Positions 35,146-44,329 of a stretch of DNA of 64,000 bases are shown in pieces. The stretch is from assembly GCA_965222345.1 (NCBI GenBank), contig CBDCTS010000004.1, positions 1-64,000 of the forward strand, written 5' to 3'. The translations under genes and the position numbers were made by a program. Numbering within the stretch: position 1 is the first letter of the stretch; each line of letters opens with the position of its first letter. The notes beneath the pieces were generated by a model that saw nothing but the letters and a program-made list of their open reading frames with translations, did no database searches and was not told the DNA's origin. This DNA is from JADFGZ01 sp965222345. GTDB lineage: Bacteria > Acidobacteriota > Terriglobia > 2-12-FULL-54-10.

Positions 35146-35907
35146 TTAGAATGTAACCTGCCGTCTCCATCGCGTGACCCAAGAATCGATAGCTCCGAAG
35201 ATCCCGATCTCAATGAAGATCAGGACGATGGCAAAAATCAGGGTCCAGGAGAAGACCGCTGCCAAGTCGAATAAGCTGCCGGCGTGCTTGATTTGAAAGC
35301 CGACGCCGGTTTCGCGCGTCAGGAACTCGGCTGTGGCTGTGATCTTCCATGCCAGACCGAGCCCGTAACGTGATCCTGCCAGGAAGTGAGGGGTCAGATG
35401 CGGAAGGACGACCTGGCGCACGACTTCGTGCCGGGGAATCCGGAAGGCGTTGGCCATTCGCAACAGGTCCCGATCCAGGGCCTGTGTTCCTTTCCAAATG
35501 TCCAGGGTCAAAAAGGGAATCACGACCAAGGCCACAGGGACATAGACGGCCATCTCCGATAGACGGAAGAACATGACCCCCAGGAATGCCCAGGACATTC
35601 CAGGGATGGTCAACCCCACAAGGACCCACACGCCAAACGAGTCCTCGATCTCTTTTACGAAGCCCATTCCGAGTCCGATGGGAACACTGATCAGGAAGGC
35701 CAGGAAAAACCCCACAAAAGTTCGTTGCAGCGAGAACAGCAGATGGTAAAGCGCGTTGCCGGTAGAAAAGTTCTGGTAAGTAAGCTGAAGCACCTCGACA
35801 GGCCGCGGGAAAAAGGCTGGAGGAAAAAACAGGGAAGCTACGTACCAGACCAGAAAGATTAGCCCGAGCGAGGCAATTTGCAGCGGGGAAAACCGCAGCT
35901 GTTTCAT
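35146..35907 (-). CDS. ABC transporter permease, NitT/TauT type (second)
   Basis: This 253-aa inner-membrane permease of the BPD_transp_1 family has about six hydrophobic segments. The EAA-like loop reads DRDLLRMANAFRIPRHEVVRQVVLPHLTPHFLAG, followed by GLGLAWKITATAEF, typical of nitrate/sulfonate/bicarbonate-class importers. It is the last gene of the operon UbiD - binding protein - permease - ATPase - permease. Confidence 0.88.
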   Translation of the reverse strand: MKQLRFSPLQIASLGLIFLVWYVASLFFPPAFFPRPVEVLQLTYQNFSTGNALYHLLFSLQRTFVGFFLAFLISVPIGLGMGFVKEIEDSFGVWVLVGLTIPGMSWAFLGVMFFRLSEMAVYVPVALVVIPFLTLDIWKGTQALDRDLLRMANAFRIPRHEVVRQVVLPHLTPHFLAGSRYGLGLAWKITATAEFLTRETGVGFQIKHAGSLFDLAAVFSWTLIFAIVLIFIEIGIFGAIDSWVTRWRRQVTF

Positions 35908-35949
35908 CGTGGATCTTTCTGCTGCAAGCCGTTCATGGTTCCAGGTTTC

Positions 35950-36720
35950 TTAATCAGGAAGGTTCTCCCACTGTGACAGAGCCAGCGTCATGACGTGGTG
36001 CTCAAGCTTATAGATGCTTTCAGCCCTGTAATCGCGGGGCCTTGGGATATCGACTTGCACTACGTCAAAGACCCGTCCCGGGGAGGATGTCATCAACAGA
36101 ATTCGCTCCGAGAGAAAGACGGCTTCGCTGATGTCATGGGTGACAAAGATGACGGTCTTTCCTGTCTTCTCCCAGATAGCCAGCAGTTCCGCCCGCATCC
36201 GCCGGGAAGTCATCTCATCCAGGGTGCTGAACGGCTCGTCCATCAGGACGTAATCCGGATCGACGGCCAGCGCCCGAGCAATCCCTATCCGATGCCTCTG
36301 GCCGCCGGATAGGGTCAACGGCCAGGCTTTGTTGCACTCTTCCAGCCCCACCATATTCAAATAGTGCCGGACCACTTCGTTCTGCTGGTGTCGGGACTGG
36401 TTCTCCCGAAGATTCTTACCGAGCAACCCCAGACGCACGTTTTCCTCCACCGTCCGCCAGGGAAGAATTCGCGGTTCCTGAAACACGTAGCCGACCTTGA
36501 CCGTGGGAAGGGCCTGGAAGAGATCTTTACCACCCACCTCCACTCGTCCGGTGGTAGGAGAGAGAACGCCGCTTAGGATGTTCAGCAGAGTGGTCTTGCC
36601 ACAGCCGGAAGGCCCCAGGATGGAGAGGAACTCTCCCTGGCGAACCTCCAGGTCCGTCTGGTCCAGGGCTACCTTCTCACCGTATCGTTTGCTGACACCA
36701 CTGATTCGAATATAGGCCAT
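35950..36720 (-). CDS. ABC transporter ATP-binding protein, NitT/TauT type
   Basis: This 256-aa ATPase energises the importer encoded around it. Walker A is GPSGCGKTT (about 36-44), the Q-loop lies in FQEPRILPWRTVEENVRLGL, the signature is LSGGQRHRIGIARAL, Walker B is YVLMDEPFSTLD, and the switch histidine is in FVTHDISEAVFLS. PRILPW after the Q-loop and the ITHD-EA end are typical of SsuB/TauB-like proteins. It starts 12 bp after the upstream permease. Confidence 0.92.
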   Translation of the reverse strand: MAYIRISGVSKRYGEKVALDQTDLEVRQGEFLSILGPSGCGKTTLLNILSGVLSPTTGRVEVGGKDLFQALPTVKVGYVFQEPRILPWRTVEENVRLGLLGKNLRENQSRHQQNEVVRHYLNMVGLEECNKAWPLTLSGGQRHRIGIARALAVDPDYVLMDEPFSTLDEMTSRRMRAELLAIWEKTGKTVIFVTHDISEAVFLSERILLMTSSPGRVFDVVQVDIPRPRDYRAESIYKLEHHVMTLALSQWENLPD

Positions 36721-36732
36721 AGGGTTTGTGTC

Positions 36733-37530
36733 CTATTCTGATGCCCCCCTGTAGCGGATCAGGTGGTTCTCCAGTCGGCTGAAGCCGCCGCTCTCCAGTG
36801 CCATCATCACGGCAATGAAGATGGCCGTCCAGGCCACCGTCGAGGCTGGCTGAATCAGCCGGTAGGAGCTCTGCATTTCGACGCCAACTCCCTGCGATGC
36901 CGCAATGACCTCCACGATCACGACGACTTTCCACGCCATGCCGAACCCATACCGCAGGGTGGCAAAGAAATAAGGATAAAGCTGGGGGAGAACGATGTCG
37001 ACGATGATCCTGGAGCGGCGAAGCTGGAAGACCTGTCCCGTCTCCACCAGGCTCATATCCAAAGCTTTAACTCCTTGCCAGAACTGATTGATCATGAAAG
37101 GGATAATCGTTACAGTCACGGCGAAGATCAGAGTCCACTCTCCCAGCCCAAACCAGATCAACCCCATCATACCCATAGCTGGCGCAGGGATGCTGAGTCC
37201 GAAAACTATCCAGAAGCCGAACAGGTCCTCCGTCCACTGTCTGCTTCCCAGCAGGATGCCGCCTAAGAGGCTGAAGGCCAGACCCAGAATGGCGCTGACG
37301 ATCACTCGAGAGAACGTCACCCAGAGAATCTCATAGGTGCTTTTGCTCTGCAGGAGGGAGAGGGTAGCCGAGGCGACCTCTACGGGTGTTGGCAGGAATG
37401 GCAGGTCACTGGTGAGCGACGCGAGCTGCCAAATCCCGATGAGGCTCGTCACTGAAATGATCTGATAGAATGCCTTTGTGCGGAGCAAGAACCATAAACT
37501 GCCAGGTTGCCGCGCCGCTTCCATTTCCAT
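36733..37530 (-). CDS. ABC transporter permease, NitT/TauT type (first)
   Basis: This 265-aa BPD_transp_1-family permease has six hydrophobic stretches and an EAA-like loop (DMSLVETGQVFQLRRSRIIVDIVLPQLYPYFFATLR, then GFGMAWKVVVIVEV). It is paired with the permease at 35.1-35.9 kb, suggesting a heterodimeric channel, which differs from the usual homodimer of taurine importers. Separated from the binding-protein gene by a 160-bp inverted-repeat element. Confidence 0.88.
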   Translation of the reverse strand: MEMEAARQPGSLWFLLRTKAFYQIISVTSLIGIWQLASLTSDLPFLPTPVEVASATLSLLQSKSTYEILWVTFSRVIVSAILGLAFSLLGGILLGSRQWTEDLFGFWIVFGLSIPAPAMGMMGLIWFGLGEWTLIFAVTVTIIPFMINQFWQGVKALDMSLVETGQVFQLRRSRIIVDIVLPQLYPYFFATLRYGFGMAWKVVVIVEVIAASQGVGVEMQSSYRLIQPASTVAWTAIFIAVMMALESGGFSRLENHLIRYRGASE

Positions 37531-37583
37531 TCTGGTTCCTCGATTGGGAGTAGTAGTACACTTTGGGGCCGGATTCGATCTCT

Positions 37584-37743
37584 AGCAGCTTGTTGAAAAA
37601 GCGGTCTAAGGAACCGCTTGTTAGTCCCTGGTCTTCGCTCGGAACAGGCGCGTGTGGTTCGGTAAGTGCTTTAATATCAATTCATCCGTTCCGAGCCGCG
37701 ACCGTCAGGGAGCGGTTTTCCGGGGTTTTTCAACAAGCCGTTA
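37584..37743. repeat. MITE-like element with inverted ends inside the importer operon
   Basis: About 160 bp begin GCTTGTTGAAAAA (from 37588) and end with its complement TTTTTCAACAAGC (37726-37738), extended by GCGG/CCGnnn-type bases inside. The right end reaches the stop codon of the binding-protein gene (37741-37743). Similar CTTGTTGAAAAA ends are common in small non-autonomous elements. In RNA the ends could pair into a long stem and act as a partial terminator between binding protein and permease genes. No transposase with these ends is in the window. Confidence 0.5.
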
Positions 37744-38775
37744 GGCGAAGTCCTCAATATCCGCCAAAACCGTATCCGGAGCGGAAGGGAGTATCCCCTG
37801 TTGGGCGGCGGCCCTGAGGTATTTCCTCTGTGTCTCTTTCATGGCCTGATCCCACCGTGCGACCAGCAGCGGCAACTGGATGGTGCGCTCAATGAGCCGA
37901 GTGATGGCCGCGTCTTCCCGGATGCCCGTTAGCTCCTGAAACTGATTTTCCCGAAAGAACTCGTACCCGTTGCGGGACGCCCATTCCACCGTGTCGATCC
38001 AGGCGTCTTGGAACCGCCTCATGATGTCCAGGTTGTTCCGGACGTAGTCGACCGTGACGGCGATTCCAGAGAGGATCTTTGGTGTTCCCCACATTTTCTC
38101 GAACTCTTGTGAGTATGGGCCGAAGATAATCTTGGCATCTGCTGCGATTTCGGCCCGCAGGGCCAGAGGATCAAACAACGTTGCGGCGTCGACATCCCCG
38201 CGCTGCAGCAGAGGAATGAGTCCCGGCGGGGAGGCTTCGGCCAAGTCGAAGATTTGTTCCAGTCGGGGACGGTCCACTCCGAACTTCACGGCCAGTAGGA
38301 CTGAGAGTTCGTTAAAGTTGGAGGAATCGCGGCCAAAGATGCCTAGCTTCGGTTTGCGTCCCCGCCTTTGCTGGTAATTCAGCAGATCGTCCATGCTGTC
38401 TATCCCCGAATCGGTCCGGGTGATCACGACGTTGGGGCTGCACAGAACACTGTTCAACATGGTTACGGCGAATCTGGGGGAAGAAATGGCCAACTGGCTC
38501 GGACCGAAGTCGAAGGAAACGTCCGACAGCCCCTGCAGGAAGTTTTGAACGGAGAGATCGGCTCCAAAGGGTTTTACTTCCACGTTGAGTCCCTGCCTTC
38601 GTGCCGCTCCGGAGCGGACCAAAAGGTTGGCTGCCACGGCCGTCATGCCGCCCGACAGGCCGCTGACCCGCACGGTGGGCATGGTTTGTCCGAACAGCGG
38701 TCCCGCTCCGGCTTTACTGAAAGCCACCGCTCCTAAGCTCAACCCGCTGTATTTGAAAAACCGTCTGCGATTCAT
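37741..38775 (-). CDS. NitT/TauT-type substrate-binding protein, Tat-exported (paralogue 1)
   Basis: This NMT1/THI5-like periplasmic binding protein is 344 aa from ATG 38775, preferred over GTG 38808 because AGGAAGGGC precedes it and its paralogue starts at the same place. A Tat leader (MNRRRFFKYSGLSLGAVAFSKAG) suggests export already folded. Domain stretches are RVSGLSGGMTAVAANLLVRSG, VSFDFGPSQLAIS, KLGIFGRDSSNFNELSVLLA and LLQRGDVDAATLFDPLA. It is strongly similar over its full length to the protein at 45.8-46.9 kb. Located directly after a UbiD decarboxylase gene, so the ligand may be an aromatic carboxylate (inference). Confidence 0.88.
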   Translation of the reverse strand: MNRRRFFKYSGLSLGAVAFSKAGAGPLFGQTMPTVRVSGLSGGMTAVAANLLVRSGAARRQGLNVEVKPFGADLSVQNFLQGLSDVSFDFGPSQLAISSPRFAVTMLNSVLCSPNVVITRTDSGIDSMDDLLNYQQRRGRKPKLGIFGRDSSNFNELSVLLAVKFGVDRPRLEQIFDLAEASPPGLIPLLQRGDVDAATLFDPLALRAEIAADAKIIFGPYSQEFEKMWGTPKILSGIAVTVDYVRNNLDIMRRFQDAWIDTVEWASRNGYEFFRENQFQELTGIREDAAITRLIERTIQLPLLVARWDQAMKETQRKYLRAAAQQGILPSAPDTVLADIEDFA

Positions 38776-38811
38776 GCCCTTCCTAAAACGCCCCCTTTTC
38801 AGATTCACCCA

Positions 38812-40224
38812 TTAAATGCTGTTGCGGGTCAGTTTTTTCAGTGCCTGCTCCAATAAGGGACTAATATCACAGCCGCCCTGCGGCGTCACCCGTTCAAACC
38901 GCTTCCGCTCTTTTTCCCGCCATCGAGGCGGCTTGGTGGCGTCGATGGCCATTTTCCCTCCGACCCGCATCACGGTGACCTCATCGGAGACCTTCGGGAC
39001 GGAGATGTCCAGAGGATGGATGCGCTCATGAGGAAGGATGATTACGTCTTTCTCCGGATTCACGCGTGTTGAGATTGCCCAGAAAACTTCCCGGGGATCG
39101 TGGACGTCCACATCTTCGTCAACGGCGATGGCGATTTTCGGATGCAGGTGCGTGCCGGCCAGCGCCGAGAGTAAAACGTCCCGGGCTTGGCCATCCCACT
39201 GGGGTGTCATCTGGACGAAGACGACAAACATTGTGACCCAGGGTGGGATGAAGACCTCATGGACCGTACTGTGCCCGTGGACTTCCCGCATCCGTCGATA
39301 CAGGCTGGCTTCCATGGGCAGGGAAACGAGCATCTGATGATCGGTGAACCGCGTGGATTGGACATGCCGGAAGATGGGCTCATGGCGGTGCGTGATAGCC
39401 GTGATCTGCCAGATCGGAGTTGGACCTTCGGCCCCGGCACCGTAGTTGGTGAACTCCCCGAAAGGGCCTTCCATCTCCCGTTCGGTGGGATGGACCAGCC
39501 CTTCGATGATGATCTCGGCTTGGGCGGGAACTTCCAGATCGATGGTCTCGCACTTCACCAACTGCAGTGTCTCGTTCAGGACGCCGGCGCCCAATTCCAG
39601 CTCATCCCATCCCTCGTGGGGTCCGCTGAAATTTGAAAAAATTTCGTAGGCGGGATGCACGCCGATGGCATAAGCCATAGGCATCGGTTTTCTCCGCTCC
39701 TGGTACTTTAAGAAGTGGTTCCAGTTATGGCGGGCCGCCATCCAGAAGGGCACGCGGCGCGGATGCCGAACCAGGGCCCGCACCATTGCCTCGTTTCGCA
39801 TCCCGGTGTCGGGATCCTTGGTGATGGTTATTCCGGAGCCGATATACCGTCCGGCGTCTCCCATTGAGTGAATCGGAATCGGTAGTTTCGTCACATCCGC
39901 CTGATCTCCGAGTAACTTCACTTCCTTGCAGGGTCCATTGGAGACAATGGCGGTTCGGCCCGGCCCGTGGTTGAACATGCGATCGGCTACGTACGGAACC
40001 AGCTTTTCAACCGGTGCCCCCAAAGCAAGAGCTTGCAATTCCCGTGTGCTCACCAACCGGTCGCAAAGTCGCCATCCCTCGAAGCCCTTCAGTTTGTGGA
40101 GCAGGAAGGGATGATTGCTCTCCGAGGAAAGAATTCCGACTTCGTGGACCGGGTCGATCTCTTCCTCGATGTTGACCAGCCGATCTCCTAACTCCGCCAG
40201 ATATCCGCGCAGTGTAGCCGCCAT
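38812..40224 (-). CDS. UbiD-family decarboxylase (first)
   Basis: This 470-aa UbiD-fold decarboxylase or carboxylase would act on unsaturated or aromatic acids with prenylated FMN. The family stretches are GSGITITKDPDTG, PMAYAIGVHPAYEI and IIIEGLVHPTEREMEGPFGEFTNYG, which contains the conserved glutamates of the catalytic E-R-E set, then VNPEKDVIILPH near the C-terminus. It heads an operon with a NitT/TauT importer. No ubiX (prenyl-FMN synthase) gene lies in the window, so cofactor must come from elsewhere. The true substrate is unknown. Confidence 0.9.
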   Translation of the reverse strand: MAATLRGYLAELGDRLVNIEEEIDPVHEVGILSSESNHPFLLHKLKGFEGWRLCDRLVSTRELQALALGAPVEKLVPYVADRMFNHGPGRTAIVSNGPCKEVKLLGDQADVTKLPIPIHSMGDAGRYIGSGITITKDPDTGMRNEAMVRALVRHPRRVPFWMAARHNWNHFLKYQERRKPMPMAYAIGVHPAYEIFSNFSGPHEGWDELELGAGVLNETLQLVKCETIDLEVPAQAEIIIEGLVHPTEREMEGPFGEFTNYGAGAEGPTPIWQITAITHRHEPIFRHVQSTRFTDHQMLVSLPMEASLYRRMREVHGHSTVHEVFIPPWVTMFVVFVQMTPQWDGQARDVLLSALAGTHLHPKIAIAVDEDVDVHDPREVFWAISTRVNPEKDVIILPHERIHPLDISVPKVSDEVTVMRVGGKMAIDATKPPRWREKERKRFERVTPQGGCDISPLLEQALKKLTRNSI

Positions 40225-40584
40225 TGCATGTCCCCCCCAAGATTCGCTTTCGCTCCGGCAGAGTTTCCTTCGGGCCTATGTCCCGTTCTTGCATGCTCCA
40301 AGCCGAGATTCCGATTTTAACTTTGCTGTGCGAAATCATACGCCAGCCATCCAGTCTTTTCCAGCTTAGATTGCTGCGGAGAGGCAGTTGGCCTGACCGG
40401 CGCTTTTTGTGCCAAGTGGAAAGAGAGAGAATCCACTTGAGGAGGAAGTCAGGTCAGTGGCGCTTTCTTGAAAGAACTGTGTATGATGAGGCGGGGCCGT
40501 TGCTCTCCACGACCTTTATGGAGCCGAAGAATTGATCATCGCTTTTGTGCGATCAGGCCGCTTTATGGAAGGAAGAGGCAGACA
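40225..40584. promoter_or_regulatory. Divergent control region between two catabolic operons
   Basis: These 360 bp lie between the UbiD-importer operon (minus) and the hydrolase cluster (plus). No recognisable gene is present. Divergence of two transport and degradation operons suggests shared control, but no clear promoter or palindrome was identified. Confidence 0.4.
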
Positions 40585-41448
40585 ATGCCAAAGGCGCTGA
40601 TTAACGGGGTGAACCTCTACTACGAAGTTCACGGCCAGGGATTTCCATTAGTGTGGAGTCACGAATTCGCTGGCGACTATCGCTCGTGGAAAACCCAGGT
40701 CGAGTTCTTCCAGCACCGCTACCGTGTGATTACTTACAACGCCAGGGGCTACACTCCTTCCGATGTACCAACGGACTTGTCCCTGTACACGCAGGAGAAG
40801 GCGGTGGAAGACCTTCGTGGGCTGCTCGATCACCTGGGCATTGCGCAGGCGCATGTCGGTGGCTTTTCTATGGGCGGGAGCGTCGCTCTGAACTTTGGCC
40901 TGGCCTATCCTCAGATGGCGAAGTCCTTGATTGTGGCAGGCGCCGGGACGGGTTCCGCCGATCCGGAACTGTTCCGTCGGCGGCTGGAGGAGATTGCGCA
41001 CCGCCTGGAGGCCGAAGGAATGCCGAGCATGGCCGATTATCTGCACGGGCCACACCGAATACAGCTCCTCCACAAAAACCCCGAGGCTTGGCGGGAACTC
41101 TCCCGGCATTTCTCAGAGCATTCCAACAAAGGCCTAGAATTGACGTTGCGCGGTATCCAGGGTCGCCGCCCATCGATATTTGAACTCGGGGCGAAATTGC
41201 GCACGCTCGATGTTCCTGTGCTGATCCTGGTAGGCGACGAGGACGACCCCTGTCTCGAGCCGAGCGTCTTCATGAAGCGTTGCATCCCCCGGTCCGGTCT
41301 GGCAGTATTTCCCCGGACCGGCCACACCATCAACCTGGAGGATCCTCAGTTCTTCAACCAGACGGTGCTGGGTTTTTTAAAGGCGGTCGAGGCAGGCAAT
41401 TGGGCAAAACGCGCCGCGGGCATTGCCTCCGCCTCCCTGGCAACCTGA
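40585..41448 (+). CDS. Alpha/beta hydrolase, 3-oxoadipate enol-lactonase/NicD-like
   Basis: This 287-aa hydrolase starts at ATG 40585 after GGAAGGAAGAGG. It has the alpha/beta fold with catalytic serine in GGFSMGGSVAL, acid in LVGDEDDPC and histidine in RTGHTINLE; DLRGLLDHLGIAQAHVGG is typical of the enol-lactonase/haloperoxidase-like group. NicD (N-formylmaleamate deformylase) belongs to the same superfamily, and the next genes encode a NicX-like protein and an amidase, so a deformylase or C-C/C-N bond hydrolase role is plausible but unproven. There is no signal peptide. Confidence 0.85.
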   Translation: MPKALINGVNLYYEVHGQGFPLVWSHEFAGDYRSWKTQVEFFQHRYRVITYNARGYTPSDVPTDLSLYTQEKAVEDLRGLLDHLGIAQAHVGGFSMGGSVALNFGLAYPQMAKSLIVAGAGTGSADPELFRRRLEEIAHRLEAEGMPSMADYLHGPHRIQLLHKNPEAWRELSRHFSEHSNKGLELTLRGIQGRRPSIFELGAKLRTLDVPVLILVGDEDDPCLEPSVFMKRCIPRSGLAVFPRTGHTINLEDPQFFNQTVLGFLKAVEAGNWAKRAAGIASASLAT

Positions 41449-41541
41449 TCGGGACGGATCGCTGGAGTAGCGATCCTTCCTGAGTGTTCTGAGTCGGCTG
41501 GCAATAGCGTATCCTAGAACTCTTGAGGCACGGGAGAAAGC

Positions 41542-42513
41542 ATGATGAAAAACCCAAAATTGTTTGCGATCGCACAGCGAGTAGTACAGGAGAGCGTTCA
41601 ACTTCACTCCGGTGAAAGGGTATGCGTCGTCACGGATACAGAAAAGCAGCCGTTGGCTGAGATCTTTATGGATGCAGCGCGCAGCCGCGATACAGATCCT
41701 GTGATGGTTCTCATGGCGCCGCGCAGTCAGCACGGCCAAGAAGTTCCCGAGGTGATCGCTTCCGCAATGGCAGGGGCTGATGCGGTCTTTCAAGTGGTGA
41801 CTCATGCAATGACGCACACCGATGCCACCAAACGGGCAATGGCGGCAGGCGCGCGCATCCTGGTGTTGCGGGGAGTCACCGAAGATCTTATGCTCAACGG
41901 TGCAATTAACGCAGATTATAAACAGATAGCTGCCAGTTGCGCCCAACTGGCCAAGGAACTGAAAGAGGCCAAACGGGCGCGCGTACGCACGCCACAAGGG
42001 ACGGATCTGGTTATGGATCTGACGGGCCGCTTGCCCCTGGTGTTGGATGGGATAGTGAAAGGACCCGGCACGTTTGCAGCAATGCCTGACGGCGAGGCGG
42101 CCATTGTGCCCGTGGAAGGTTCCTCGGAGGGCATGCTTGTCGTAGACAAGACCATGGATGGCGTCGGCTCGCTTGATCAGCCTATGCGAATGCGTGTGGA
42201 TCAGGGAAAGGTCATCTCGATTGAGGGGGGTGAGGCTGCTCGCCGGTTGCAGCACATAATCGAGACAGCCGATGACAATGCCACCAATATTGCTGAATTT
42301 GCTGTCGGAACGAACCCGAAGGCACGGGTTATTGGTAACATGGCCGAAGACAAAAAGCTGGAAGGGTCTGTGCACATTGCGATTGGGGATAGTCACGTCA
42401 TTGGTGGGACAGTCAAGAGCAACATCCATCTGGATGGTTTGCTGCTCAACCCAACCGTAGAACTTGACGGAAAGCTCATAGTCGATGAGGGCCGTTTGCT
42501 TCTCGGAAAATGA
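41542..42513 (+). CDS. M29-aminopeptidase-like metalloprotein (NicX-related fold)
   Basis: This 323-aa protein follows a GGGAGAAAGC ribosome site. Similarity is to the M29/leucyl-aminopeptidase-like superfamily that also contains 2,5-dihydroxypyridine dioxygenase (NicX). C-terminal metal-ligand-like residues appear in HIAIGDSHVIGGTVKSNIHLDG, where the H-x-D pair matches the family. The GMLVVDKTMDGVG and IAEFAVGTNPKAR stretches fit the same fold. It is shorter than most M29 peptidases (about 400 aa). In this neighbourhood of hydrolase, amidase and SDR genes, a ring-cleaving or hydrolytic step on an N-heterocycle is a fair guess; a peptidase cannot be excluded. Confidence 0.72.
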   Translation: MMKNPKLFAIAQRVVQESVQLHSGERVCVVTDTEKQPLAEIFMDAARSRDTDPVMVLMAPRSQHGQEVPEVIASAMAGADAVFQVVTHAMTHTDATKRAMAAGARILVLRGVTEDLMLNGAINADYKQIAASCAQLAKELKEAKRARVRTPQGTDLVMDLTGRLPLVLDGIVKGPGTFAAMPDGEAAIVPVEGSSEGMLVVDKTMDGVGSLDQPMRMRVDQGKVISIEGGEAARRLQHIIETADDNATNIAEFAVGTNPKARVIGNMAEDKKLEGSVHIAIGDSHVIGGTVKSNIHLDGLLLNPTVELDGKLIVDEGRLLLGK

Positions 42514-42662
42514 ACAGCGCTTTCTCTATAAAACGATGGCACGATTGGCGCAGCGACCGAATGCGATTCCCAACGATGGGGAAGAGTAGTTCCCAGTGCT
42601 GATATCCACCCATCCGTGCAGTTTCCCTGGCGTTTGGGTTTAGCTTTTTGGAGCTGGCAAAG

Positions 42663-43511
42663 ATGAAGGTAGCGGTAGCGCAACTCGCTCCTGAGTACGA
42701 TCCAACGCGGAACGTTGAAAAGACCCTCGATGCAATGCGTGAAGCGGCACGGCGGGGCGCTCAACTGGTCGTACTGCCTGAGATGTGTCTTAGTCCGTAT
42801 CAGCTTGAAGGCGAACCGCTTGAACGCTGGGCGCAGGAGATTCCTGGGGGGATATCCGTGCAGCGCTGGCTCCGTGAGAGCAAAGTGCTTGGAATCTATG
42901 TGGTGGCAGGCCTGCTGGAACGGGCGGGAGGCGATTACTACAACACGGCGGCAGTGCTGGGTCCTCAGGGGTTTCTATCGTGCTATCGCAAAGCACACCT
43001 TTTCGGCTGGGAGCGACACCGCCTGGCTGCGGGTAATCGCGGATTTCTTTCGTTAGAGATACAGGGAACGCGGCTGGGAGTTCTGATCTGCTACGACTTA
43101 CGCTTTATGGAAGCCGTGCGCCTGCTGGCATTGGAGAAGGTCCAGTTGTTGTGCGTTCCTACTGCCTGGACAGACATAGGCAAACCTCAGCCTTTGGATC
43201 GATATGGTCTCTGCGCGGCAGCGCACATGTCACTGGGCTATGCTTATGCCAACCGCTTGTTTGTCCTCTGTGCGAATCGTGTCGGCAGAGAGAAAGGCGT
43301 GGTGTACCTGGGTAACAGCCTTGTCGCTGGGCCGACAGGAGAGACATTCGCAGGACCGGCGGGTCCTGAGGAAACAACGATACTGATCGCCGACGTTGAC
43401 CCAAAGCAAGCGGACGACAAACACGTGGGCGAAGAGAACGATGTATTGGCTGACAGGCGCGTTGACTTATATAACATAGGATTGGCCGAGAGAATTTCTG
43501 TGCCGGATTAA
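42663..43511 (+). CDS. Carbon-nitrogen hydrolase (nitrilase superfamily amidase)
   Basis: This 282-aa cytoplasmic amidase starts at ATG 42663, chosen because GGAG lies 9 bp upstream. The catalytic triad is visible: E40 (VVLPEMC), Lys in CYRKAHLFGWE (about 107) and Cys in GVLICYDLRFME (about 141). It looks like the omega-amidase/carbamoylase-type branch; the substrate could be an aliphatic amide such as maleamate or a carbamoyl acid. It lies between the M29-like gene and an SDR gene (20-bp gap), presumably one operon. Confidence 0.87.
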   Translation: MKVAVAQLAPEYDPTRNVEKTLDAMREAARRGAQLVVLPEMCLSPYQLEGEPLERWAQEIPGGISVQRWLRESKVLGIYVVAGLLERAGGDYYNTAAVLGPQGFLSCYRKAHLFGWERHRLAAGNRGFLSLEIQGTRLGVLICYDLRFMEAVRLLALEKVQLLCVPTAWTDIGKPQPLDRYGLCAAAHMSLGYAYANRLFVLCANRVGREKGVVYLGNSLVAGPTGETFAGPAGPEETTILIADVDPKQADDKHVGEENDVLADRRVDLYNIGLAERISVPD

Positions 43512-43531
43512 GACCGGCGAAACGGAGACCG

Positions 43532-44329
43532 ATGGATCTAGGGCTGAAAGGTAAGATTGCGCTGGTGACGGGGGGAAGCAAAGGCATCGGTAAAGCGATT
43601 GCGCTTGCCTTGGCACAGGAGGGATGCCGCATCGCGATTTGTGCGCGCGGGGAAGCATTCCTCAAACAAACCAGTGAAGAGATTCAGCGCACAACTGGCA
43701 GCGAGGCAGTGCCATTCATTGCAGACCTGACCCGCATGGAAGACGTTACCCGCATGGTGGACGAGGTAATCCGCCATTTTGGACGTATTGATATTTTGGT
43801 AAACAATGCGGGCAGCGCGCCGGGCGGCCTACTGGAAAATCTTACGGAAGAGGATTGGGCGCAGGCTTTGCAGCTCAAGTTCATGGGCTATGTGCGCTGC
43901 TGCAAGGCCGTCCTGCCGCATATGCGAGCGCAGGGGCGGGGACGGGTTATTAACATTGTAGGGAACGATGGCGTCAAGCACTCTTTCTGGGAGATTACCC
44001 CCGGCGCTGCCAATGCGGCCGACCTCAACCTGACGCTCTCCTTGGCGGAGCAGTATGGTAAAGAGAACATAACCTTCGTGGCAGTTAATCCAGGCCCGGT
44101 GCGCACCGAGCGTTGGGATGGGTTGGTTCAGGCATTAGCGCGTGACAGAGGCACCAGCGAGGAGGAGGCAGACCGGCGTGCGGTGGCGAGCATCCCTCTG
44201 GGGCGCATCTGTACGCCGGAGGAGGTGGCTGATCTTGCTACATATTTGGCTTCCGATCGAGCCCATTTTATCAATGGCACGATGATCAATATTGACGGCG
44301 GCCAGCGCAAGGCCGTCATGGATATCTAA
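43532..44329 (+). CDS. Short-chain dehydrogenase/reductase with atypical active site
   Basis: This 265-aa Rossmann-fold SDR has the cofactor motif TGGSKGIG (about 12-19), the NNAG motif (NNAGSAPGG) and PGPVRTERW after the active-site helix. The usual Tyr-x3-Lys pair is not found: where it belongs the protein reads SFWEITPGAANAADLN (151-166), with Phe152 and no lysine. The usual serine strand reads VINIVGNDG. Either this subfamily uses another arrangement or the protein is not a standard oxidoreductase. Operon member, 20 bp after the amidase gene. Confidence 0.85.
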   Translation: MDLGLKGKIALVTGGSKGIGKAIALALAQEGCRIAICARGEAFLKQTSEEIQRTTGSEAVPFIADLTRMEDVTRMVDEVIRHFGRIDILVNNAGSAPGGLLENLTEEDWAQALQLKFMGYVRCCKAVLPHMRAQGRGRVINIVGNDGVKHSFWEITPGAANAADLNLTLSLAEQYGKENITFVAVNPGPVRTERWDGLVQALARDRGTSEEEADRRAVASIPLGRICTPEEVADLATYLASDRAHFINGTMINIDGGQRKAVMDI

